From Heterobasidion occidentale (taxonomy: Eukaryota > Basidiomycota > Agaricomycetes > Russulales > Bondarzewiaceae), in contig JBCAQO010000005.1 of NCBI GenBank assembly GCA_039111635.1, forward strand, positions 868,001-932,000: a stretch of 64,000 bases of DNA. The letters run 5' to 3'. Shown piece by piece: positions 55,203 through 64,000 of this stretch. The notes under the pieces are model-generated. The model had not been told where the DNA came from and searched no databases. It worked only from the letters and a program-made list of their open reading frames with translations. The first letter of the stretch is position 1. The number at the start of each line of letters is the position of its first letter. Made by a program: the position numbers and the translations under genes.

Positions 55203-58200
55203 ATGCCTGCCTTTTGTCCAAAATGCGGCAAAATATTCGTCTCTCAGACACGCGTTATTCAGCACCTCAACAGTCGACAATCCCCTTGCAGTGACTGGCT
55301 ATCAGAACTTGCCAGCTTGGTTGCTGCCGCGGATGTTGTTGCTGATCGGCTACTGGGCAGACTCAAGATGGACCGATACTTGCAGGGATTGGAGGCGATA
55401 TGGATCTTGATTGGGCTGCAGACTGGGACAAGTACCCCGAGGTGTCCTCATTTCCTGACACTGCCCGAATGAGCCCGTTATGCCCAGCCGAGGACGTGTT
55501 TCCAGGTGCCGGAAAAACGTATGGTCGAGGACCTACCTTCATGGACACTTTCGATGCTGACATTCATGCCGAAAAGCGACACGTCAACATCTTCTACCCT
55601 TTTGCAAACAAGGATGACTGGGAGATGGCCTCGTTTCTCCTCCGATCTGGCCTATCTGTCGCAAAAACGGACGAATTCCTCTCGTTGAAATATGTATGTC
55701 CCACCTTTCTCCCGGTTTAATGTGAGGTTGATTACGAACTCGCTAGGTCAAAACTCGCCCATTTTCGTTTCGCACAATGAAAGATCTCCGTGCAAAGATC
55801 GAGCTTCTACCGGAAGCTCCTCGTGGATTTCTGAGCCCATATCTCAGCCCGGATACCCCACAAAGCAGCCGATGTCATTGTTTCGGAGGAACAGTATTTT
55901 CTGTCTCGAGGCGCTGTTCTCAAACCCCTCTTCTCAGATACCATTGATTATGTCCCACGACACGTCTATCAGAGCGCAGAGAGGCTCGTTCGTGTTTTTG
56001 GCGAGTACATGACCGGCAATCGTGCTTGGGAGATTCAGGTATGTAATCCTCTACCTGTGGTACCCCGTTTACTCAAAACTGCAACAGTCAACACTTCCCG
56101 AGGGTGCAACATTACTTGGTGTCATCCTCTCGTCAGATAAGACAACACTCACCGCTGGAACAGGCAATCGATCGGCTCATCCCCTCCTTCTTTCGCTTGC
56201 AAACCTCTTTGCCGGCACTCGCATGAAAGCATCAAATCATGCATTTTTGCTCCTTGCCCTTCTTCCCATTCCAAAATTTCTCTGTGCCAAGAATCTTCGT
56301 GGGACACTGGAGAGCCGAGTAGTTCATCAGTGTCTCAGTATTGTCACCGAGGACTTGAAGATAGCCGCAAGATATGGCCGTATGATGACAGATCCTCGTG
56401 GCTATTCGCGTTTTTGCTTTACCCCTCTAGCCGCATACATCATTGATAATCCAGAAGGACAGCTACTTGCTGCTGTTGGCGGGAAATCTTCACCAGTCAC
56501 GATTGCATCATCAAAACAGCTCGGCGATCCCTTCCGTCACCCTTCTCGGACTGCTTCGGCTACGCTGGCCCAGATACAAGACTTGAATAGCCGTGTTGAT
56601 CCACAGGATCTTGAGGCATACGTACCAGCTGCAAAGGCCGCAAAACTGAATGGCGTAGACTCCCCCTTTTGGTCGGACTGGGCACGGTCTGACCCCTCTC
56701 TATTTCTCACGCCAGAGCCGCTCCATCAATGGCATAAACAGTTCCTTGATCACGATGTTCAATGGTGCCGGAACACCGTCGGTGATTCCGAATTGGATTT
56801 TCGCTTTTCCATTATCCAGCCGCAAGTCGGATTTCGACATTTCAAGGATGGCGTCTCCACTCTGAAACAGGTCACCGGCAGAGAACAGCGCGATATACAG
56901 CGATACCTTGTTGCTTGTATTGCGGGAGCTGTTTCACCCAGCTTCCTAATTGCAATCCGCGCTCTGATGGATTTCCGATACCTTGCTCAAGCCCCCCAGA
57001 TCGACGAGGTATCAGTACGTAGGATCTCGGACGCGCTAGCTGAGTTTCATCGTCATAAACATGCTATCATCGATGCCGGCGCAAGACGTGGCAAGCGGAA
57101 GACAATCATGCACTGGAACATCCCTAAACTCGAGCTGATGCAGAGTGTCGTGCCGAGTATCAGAGCCATGGGAGCGCCAATGCAATGGACTGCTGATGTC
57201 ACAGAGCGCGCGCACATTGAAGTTGTCAAGGAGCCGTTTCGCGCAAGCAACCATCGTGATTTTGACTCACAAATTTGTCGTGCTATGGATCGCGCAGAGC
57301 GGCGTCGTAATTTTGATCTTGCGACTTCCATCAAGTCAGCGGGAATTGATCTTGCCGATGTTTTCAGTAGCACGCATGTGTCAGAGGATCCCGATCACAA
57401 CCCTGACAGCGATGAGCTCGATGACGATAATACCCTCTGGAAATCAGTGATTGATCCTGCGGAGAACTTGACTGGCCCTCGTCGACGTTTGATGGACCTA
57501 TTTGAAGAAGCAACACTCATCCTTACGTGGAAATCCCAGAACAACACCACCGACAGCTCTTTTCCTCGCACCTTCATGACGACATCTACCGCGTTCCGCC
57601 TCAGTCATACACCGCGCTTGTCTGCGGTCTCTGTTGATGATCTTGCCAGTCTATTTCAGCTTCCAGACCTTCGACCAGCCCTTGCGGACTATGTGCTTCG
57701 GCTTCAGGCTGGACAGCAAGTGCATGCCATCGGAGGACGCCGAATTTCACGACCAGGGTCCCTGCTTCCTTTCTCGCACGTTGACGTCTGGACACATGTT
57801 CATGTCCAGGTCAAGCCCTTGCGAGGGCATGAGATGTCAAATCCTTGCAACGTTCAAGCGCAACCGAGTTCGGCAGACTGGCCATTTGGCAGGCATGACA
57901 CCGCACTTATCACTAACAAAAATGATGCCATGTGGCCCCCTTCAACCATGGTCGAAGGTTCGTTTCCGTTCTTATCATAAGCTTTGATATTGATGACTTC
58001 TTCAAGGTCATTCTATTGCGGCAATCTGCCTCATTTTCTGTCCAAGATTCTCTACAGCGCAGTCACAGTCACACCCATATCTTATGTACGCCCACCGCTT
58101 TGATGTCGTTCCACAAACATCATCCGCACACCCTGGGACAAGCCACCTGTCGCCTGAGGCGAGCTCGGGAATGTACATTGTGAAGCGTGCCGTTCGTGCG

Positions 58201-58380
58201 GATGGATCGCTGCTTGGCGATGTTATCCCACTGTCTCAGATACGTACACCGGTTCAGCTGATTCCTCGTTATGGAACGAAGGCTGATCCTCGCTTGACTG
58301 CTCAGAATAGCTTTTATTTCACTCGTGAATTCTTTGTTAACAGGTATGCTAATCGGGAGGTCTACGACATGCTGATTTAG
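55203..58380 (+). CDS. Plavaka-family transposase, frameshifted
   Basis: From ATG 55203 a C2H2-like finger opens the protein (CPKCGKIFVSQTRVIQHLNS). Conserved blocks follow: FANKDDWEMASFLLRSGLSV, KTDEFLSLKYVKTRPFSFRT, AERLVRVFGEYMTGNRAWEI, LPEGATLLGVILSSDKTTLT, NRSAHPLLLSLANLFAGTRM, KASNHAFLLLALLPIPKFLC, RYGRMMTDPRGYSRFCFTPL, FRHPSRTASATLAQI, FLTPEPLHQWHKQFLDHDVQ, DFRFSIIQPQVGFRHFKDGV and ALMDFRYLAQAPQIDEVSVR. They are followed by MQWTADVTERAHIEVVKEPF and a C-terminal YIVKRAVRADGSLLGDVIPL segment. These are the hallmarks of the Plavaka transposases of basidiomycetes. The main frame at 56022-57980 is intact, but the N-terminal third crosses frames at about 55310-55400, 55830 and 55928. The copy is probably inactive unless these are sequence errors. 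Confidence 0.85.
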
Positions 58381-58670
58381 TCATTGTAACATGCTGTTTT
58401 CCATGTCATTGATGTATAGTAAAAAATCGCACCACAGCGATCAATTGGCAAGCTGTTTCTGTCGTTCTGTTTCATGTCTCGTGCAGTGGTACCATTTGAG
58501 TATATAAGGCTCATGATTCTCTCTCAGTTCTTCTATCCGCTTTTCATTCTTCTCTCATACTGTTATTTATCAGTCTCAGATTGCACGGTGGATTCCACGA
58601 TGGAATGGCCAACGAACATGGACACAGGTGCCGACTATCTTATGTATTACCCTTTTCCGCAGCTCTGACT

Positions 58671-61340
58671 ATGCTCAATTCTCTAGCAGCCGTCTCTCAA
58701 CCAAGTCGAAGGCAAAACAAGCAGCCGGCAGCAGATGTGTTATCAAACACGGAGGCCCAACGTCGATCCACTAGGGCCAACCGAGGTCAAGGTGGACAGA
58801 ATATTCAACGAGAACATATCGAAGAAGTTCTTGTAGCACCAAGTCGTCGTCGAGTGAGCCGTCATACATTTCCTGAAGGCCTAGACGACACAGAAAGGAC
58901 TGCTGAAAATCCAATGGCTCCACCACCGGCAAAGCGAAAGCGCCGCCAGAAAAAAGTGAGTTTGTCATCTGTTGTTCATGAACTTGCGATAAATGCTAGA
59001 TTTTAGTCTATTCTGGGACCTGTTACAGGCCAGGAGATTTTGAACCCTCCAATTACCCACACTGCACCGGCACCAATTCCTGTTCGAATCCCTGCTAATG
59101 ACAGAGCACTTGGCCTTCCGCCTGGGTTTGGATTTCCCCCAGAATTTCATGCCTCGCAAAGCCCCTTCCCTCCGAGCTCAGTTCACATGTCACAGATTGA
59201 TCCCCGCTTGATAGGTCTTCAAGCAACACCTCATCATCGTCAACTCGCCACATCTAGAGGACCATCCCCTTCTACTATGCCTCAACCTCGACCTCGACCT
59301 CGACCAGCCTATTTAAGTAACGGCAAACAGGCACAGAGGTCTGTAGTCATTTCTATCATAATAGCATACTCACGGTACAATTTCTAGCCGCCTTGGCCCA
59401 CTTTCTTCTACCTCTACCGCAAGAACTGCCGCATGTAATGCTGGTGCATTTGTTCCTTCAGCACACTCCACACCGGTTCCAGTTCAGAAGCCACGAAATC
59501 CACCAGCGCAAGCTATGAACATCTCTCGGTATACAGACGAAGACAGTGAAGCCTCAGACGATAGTATAGAAGAATTTGACAAAGAAGATGAGGATGGCAA
59601 GGAAGACAAGGATGACAAGGAAGACGAGGACGATGAGGACGACATCGAGAATGAGGACAACGAGGACAACATCGAGAATGAGGATGGCGAAGATCACCTT
59701 CAGGATATCGAGGAGAACTGGCAGGAAATGGAGGGTTTAGAGTCTGAGAATAACAGTTGGAGAACGAGCACCAACGGTGAGTTTCTTGGGCTATAGCTAT
59801 TTGATACTACGACCATGATGATTATGATGCAGATCGCCAGCAGACATGTGGATCGCAAAGCAGTGCCCAGCGCTCTTATCAAGCTTCCGATACCGATGCC
59901 ATGGTCACAGAACACAGTGGTGGGGTATTACGCGAAGTATTTTCATCCCAACAGGCCTGCAATCTCGTTCATATGGTTCTTTTTTGTACTGATTACTTTA
60001 TTTTAGGCACCTCAGACGCGACAACTGCAGCCCACTGATATACTTTATGAGCATCACCGCCGGAACGGCACACCAAGAGCGCCAGATGTCAATCAACTTA
60101 CCCAAGTTGCTGCAAGGCTGTCGACACCGTCGATAATGCCTATCACAGGCAGGATTTGTATGTCTTTTTGTTGCTATGTAATTGCTTGCTAATGTTCTTT
60201 TCATCGAGCTTATTCAACACTTCAAATCAACACACGCCAGCGCAATCACCCACGCAAGAAGTCAGCTACAGATAGTGATCCTGGAGATATGAAGAAACTT
60301 GGAACCCTCCCTTCACAGTGGCGCTATGTGATCGTCCAGGCCCGCCTAAGACACCGTGAATGGCTGGCATCTATTGACCCATTCCCTGAATATGAGACTT
60401 CTATGATACATTCGACGGCATCTATATACGACGCAGTCGCAAAGTATAACCAAGACTTCAAGGTACAGCTATTGCCATTAGGTCAGTGCAGTATCCAATT
60501 GTCCTAGCATCCACTCACGATGTTTAATATTGCAGGTCAGCCACTGGATCACGATATGATCAAAGGAGTACGTTTCAGACACATGCATCGTAATGATTCT
60601 CATGGCTTGTCAGGTTCACGAGGATGGGTCGACGTTCCGAGGTGAACTCAAGCGTATCGCACGCCTGATTGTACAAACATCCTACAATCTTCTCTCTGCC
60701 TCCGACCTTGCCGAGAACTTGGATGCCGCTGGATATCAAGCTCGCATTTGTGCACGAGTTGTTGAGTTACTCACTGATGGGAAGTTTATGCATGGCCCAT
60801 GCGACGCCAACGTGAGTGACGTTCGTATCACATATCACAAGCTAAACATACTTGCAGGGCACAATTTTGAACCTTGGGCATCCAGCAATTATGCTGCTGT
60901 GCCATACGTTCTTCTACTTCGACAAGAAATCTCTAGGTATACTATTCCCGGATACGTACAAAGATGCTGTTCCAGATAGGACAATGGCTTTACTAATATG
61001 TGTCGTGAGTTTCCTCCCGCGTCTGTATAACTAGTGTACTAATATTTTTGCAAATAGATCAAGAACTGTCTCGAAGAATGGGAGGGCGGCATACACAAGA
61101 CCATTGACTTCTCGAAGGAGGCTTATGAAAAAGACTTCAGCGTGATCGTAGGACTCATTCACACTTTGAAAGCTCACTTGATATTCGGACCCACATACAA
61201 GCGCATGTGTCAGCGATGGGCAACGAAGGGACTGTGAGTGTACAGCTAATTAGTATTCATAGTCTGATAGTTTGAAAGCCCGGAAGTTGTCGCAGCAGCT
61301 CAACGGAAGTCTGGCCGAACCGAGTATGGACTCAAGTTAG
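58671..61340 (+). CDS. DUF6532-type protein, companion gene of the Plavaka element
   Basis: The gene starts near ATG 58671 (MLNSLAAVSQPSRRQNKQPA); an upstream exon with ATG 58600 is possible. The first half is disordered: basic patches (AKRKRRQKK), Pro-rich stretches, then about 70 mostly Asp/Glu residues at 59575-59710. The second half holds the recognisable domain: WRYVIVQARLRHREWLASID, FRGELKRIARLIVQTSYNLL, GYQARICARVVELLTDGKFM, GTILNLGHPAIMLLCHTFFY, LGILFPDTYKDAVPDRTMAL, IKNCLEEWEGGIHKTIDFSK and KAHLIFGPTYKRMCQRWATK. This matches DUF6532, a domain of unknown function abundant in agaricomycetes. The same orientation and 290-bp spacing suggest it belongs to the element. At least eight introns; the last exon end is uncertain. 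Confidence 0.7.
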
Positions 61341-62273
61341 ACTTTGGTATCCCTGGGCCCCCGCTCTTGGTGTAGATTCCACCGTTTGTACTCCTCATCC
61401 CTATTTTGTTCCTGTATCTCACGGTGCTCTAATCTAGATCATAACTATGATTTATGGTTTCTCACTCTGGCTGCTCGGAACAAGCTCGTCATCGTCGTCA
61501 GTGCCGTCATCGTGGTTCGGCGGTACTTATAATATCACTCTCCCATCCTATTCAATGTCACTCGCTGTCTCATATCACTCATTTTATAATCTATCCTTTC
61601 CGTAATACTCTTGCACTCGTCTCACTAATCCTACACTGTTATTAGTGCCGTACTGATTTCATTGTTCGGTGTTCAAATGCGACAAATATACAGTTTCAGG
61701 TCAAATCCCACGAGATTTTGCATATTCTACAAATTCTGTCAGGCCGTAGTATCTGCTACCGAGAACATCTGACAAGAGCCTCTAAACTAGTCAGAGGCTG
61801 CCCAGAGGCTGTCAACATACATTTTTTGTTCGGAGCACTAAAATATTCGCAGCTAGACAGTGTCTAGACAGCTCTAGCAAGCGTCAGTCTAGAGGACACC
61901 TTGTCTGTATAATTGGGGACTCGCTAGAGGTGTCTGGGGCTCTGGTACTGTCCGTCCAGCTTCGTACAGAAGCCTCCTAGTTTGCTGATGCGCCTTATGT
62001 ATGACATTAATTTCGCTTTGACTTTCTAGCTGGCTCCAGTGCTGATTTGGGTGGAGCTGTGTGGAAAAATCTGATTGCCCTGCCAGACAAAATCCCCAAG
62101 TAATGCATACCGAAGGTAATCTCGGAGTTTTCAACCACTTCGAAGTTCCATGCTGTCGAAGTTTGAGCGGCTCGGCGATTCGGGCGGCTGAGTGAGCATG
62201 GTCAGCCACAGACAGCCACAGGCGCGTTTTGATACCGCGTCACGACAGTAACAAACACCAATAAAGCGACGCG
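61341..62273. other. Right end of the element and RNR1 upstream region
   Basis: About 930 bp without a gene. The part up to 61991 has short dispersed repeats (CAGAGGCTG twice near 61793-61816; CTAGACAG twice near 61853-61871) and ends with the inverted-repeat blocks. The rest is upstream of ribonucleotide reductase. Confidence 0.4.
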
Positions 62274-62279
62274 ACGCGT
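62274..62279. promoter_or_regulatory. MCB-type site ACGCGT upstream of RNR1
   Basis: ACGCGT, within GCGACGCGACGCGTATCG, lies about 390 bp upstream of the RNR1 start. This is the core bound by MBF at G1/S in yeasts, and ribonucleotide reductase is a classical target. The role here is inferred from the sequence only. Confidence 0.45.
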
Positions 62280-62668
62280 ATCGTTGAGTGCACGATAATG
62301 TGAACTTCGGAAATTTAGGCACTTATCTATCAAGCAGGAGATGTATCCTCTGACTCAAACATGGTTCTTTATAGATGGACAAAAAAGTCTCAAGCTCACT
62401 ATACACCCTCTAGAACATCATACGAATAAGCTCTCGTCTTCAAAATACCTTAGGGAAAATTTGAAGGTAAATTGTGTGAGTGTTTAGTGACATAAGTCAA
62501 CAATGATAAATAAGACCTAATGCTTAGTCACCCGCTCACTAAAAGTCTCGGCTCGCGTCGATTTCTTCCCTCCATCTCTTCAGTCTTGACCTCAACCGCA
62601 TTCCGCGGCATCTCTCCCCAGCTTTTATTCCTCCACCCCATCTGTGCTTTTAGTTGTGCCACCATACC

Positions 62669-64000
62669 ATGGCGTCGTTTGTATTCAAGCGAGGTAACTC
62701 ATATATATATTCCTGTTGGTGGTTCAACTCTTGACTAATGTGATGCCTGCCTTAGATGGGTGCGTTTTGCTTATTTATCGCGTCGTCTTTCGCTTCCTTC
62801 GGTGCTGAAGTGAAAATTTATCTCTTGAAGGCGCAAAGAACGCGTTCAGTTCGATAAGGTACGCGCTTTTTCGCGTCCACCACTTGCGACGCACTGATTG
62901 ACCTATGCAGATCACGGCCAGGATTAGCAAACTTTGCTATGGTCTTGATAATAACCATGTTGACCCCGTTGAGTGAGTGCATCGCGCTGCTTTATGAGGT
63001 ATGCTGCTCATTCGGTCAACAGAGTCGCGCAGAAGGTCATCCAGGGAGTATACCAAGGCGTCACCACCAGCGAACTAGACGTAAAAATCCTCTTGATCAT
63101 GTATCACACGCACACGCTCATGATGTCGACGCAGAATCTGGCAGCTGAAACTGCGGCATACCTCACCACCAAACATCCAGACTATGCTGTTCTTGCCGCT
63201 CGCATTGCCGTTTCCAACCTGCACAAAGAAACGAAGAAGAACTTCTCCCACATCATCGCTGATCTGTACAATTACGGTATGCTTATCTACTTTCGTTCGT
63301 TCGCTTGTATCATGCTTCTAATCTTCTTGTAGTCAATCCTAAGACAGGGCGACCTTCCGGTATGATCTCTGAAGAGACATACAAGGTCGTATGCGAACAT
63401 GCTGAGCTGTTGGACTCCGCCATCATATACGAACGCGATTTCCAATACAATTTGTATGTTATCTTCTCCTCTCATTTGCTCATCTCTCATCGCCTGTGTT
63501 CAAGCTTTGGTTTCAAGACGCTGGAGCGCTCTTACCTTCTTCGGATCAATGGCCGTGTCGCAGAACGTCCACAGCACATGATCATGCGCGTAGCTGTCGG
63601 CATTCACGGCGCTGATGTCGATCGCGCTATCGAAACCTACAACCTAATGTCCGAACGTTACTTCACTCACGCCTCACCAACACTCTTCAATGCGGGTACA
63701 CCCAATCCTCAATTGAGCTCGTGTTTCCTCGTTTGCATGAAAGATGACTCCATTGAGGGAATTTATGAAACTCTGAAGAATTGTGCCATGATCAGCAAGA
63801 CGGCTGGTGGCATTGGGCTCAATATTCACAACATCCGGGCTACAGGGTACGTCTCGCAATCAATCCCGTCTTCATCTCTTCATTCTGACAGTTCCTTTAG
63901 CGCCTACATCGCTGGTACCAATGGATACTCCAATGGTATTGTTCCCATGCTCCGCGCATACGACGCGACTGCTCGCTATGTCGATCAAGGCGGTAACAAG
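62669..64000 (+). CDS. RNR1: Ribonucleotide reductase large subunit (3' end outside window)
   Basis: The class Ia large subunit reduces ribonucleoside diphosphates to deoxy forms and carries the allosteric and catalytic sites. From ATG 62669 very short exons give [32 protein letters not shown], the ATP-cone ([20 protein letters not shown]) and [20 protein letters not shown]. Then come [60 protein letters not shown] and [20 protein letters not shown] with its redox-active Cys. [20 protein letters not shown] follows, and the frame runs off the end in [10 protein letters not shown]. At least seven introns, one cutting codons 8-9. The frame is intact. Confidence 0.95.

Larger units (their letters stand above)
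51343..61991. mobile_element. Putative composite Plavaka-type element bounded by inverted repeats
   Basis: GCATCAGCAAACTAG at 51343-51357 is exactly inverted at 61977-61991. A second inverted block, GAGCCCCAG, lies inside each (51363-51371 and 61934-61942), closer on the left, as if about 29 bases were lost there. Between them are a 51-bp tandem repeat, pieces of three host genes, a Plavaka-like transposase and a DUF6532 gene. No clear target-site duplication was found, so the true ends may differ. The span is inferred from the inverted repeats and from the contents. Confidence 0.5.

Noticed and set aside
51318..62028. TTTCTAG direct repeat outside both inverted-repeat blocks, as a target-site duplication
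   Set aside because: It lies 18 and 30 bases away from the repeat blocks, unequal distances, so it is probably chance.

Overview
The window is nuclear DNA of a filamentous basidiomycete, most likely an agaricomycete and perhaps a polypore. The genes are interrupted by many short GT-AG introns, mostly about 50-70 nt. The best protein resemblances are to agaricomycete families: a Plavaka-type transposase, a DUF6532 protein, a HAD-like terpene cyclase and F-box proteins. Gene models were spliced by eye from protein-family conservation, so outer boundaries are firmer than internal exon ends. No database search was possible.

Layout. 1-2250 holds no recognisable gene. 2.25-10.8 kb: a TANGO2/NRDE-family gene (-), the chromatin-remodelling subunit ARP6 (+), an orphan gene (-), a 707-bp element with perfect 34-bp terminal inverted repeats, and TFIID subunit TAF6 (+). 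11.7-15.4 kb: two F-box genes (-), the second with an apparent one-base frameshift, and tRNA-Val(AAC) (-). 15.8-24.6 kb: importin-7/8-type karyopherin (+), sulfite oxidase (-) and the rRNA-processing protein EBP2 (-). 24.7-29.8 kb: a local tandem duplication in which a secreted-protein gene (-) and the 5' end of its divergent beta-propeller-like neighbour (+) were copied, leaving two promoter and gene-start relics. 30.1-34.7 kb: a conserved secreted protein (-) and splicing factor PRP6 (+). 35.8-40.7 kb: a HAD-like class II terpene cyclase (+) and a JEN1-like carboxylate transporter (-). After a GC-rich stretch without a clear gene come an LYR-motif mitochondrial-type protein (-), the RNA cytidine acetyltransferase NAT10/Kre33 (-) and a BTB/POZ protein (+).

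51.3-62.0 kb is the most unusual part. Two inverted-repeat blocks about 10.6 kb apart bracket a Plavaka-family transposase (frameshifted), a DUF6532 companion gene, a 51-bp tandem repeat near one end, and fragments of three unrelated host genes: a CHD1 chromodomain exon, a 5'-truncated hexose transporter and an internal piece of anthranilate synthase component I. I read this as a composite or gene-capturing DNA transposon, now partly decayed. The window ends inside ribonucleotide reductase large subunit (+), whose upstream region has an ACGCGT (MCB-type) site.

Most single-copy genes are housekeeping genes (transcription, splicing, ribosome biogenesis, nuclear import, dNTP synthesis) that share no pathway. 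The accessory signal is concentrated in the element at 51-62 kb, the small TIR element, the tandem duplication and the terpene cyclase.
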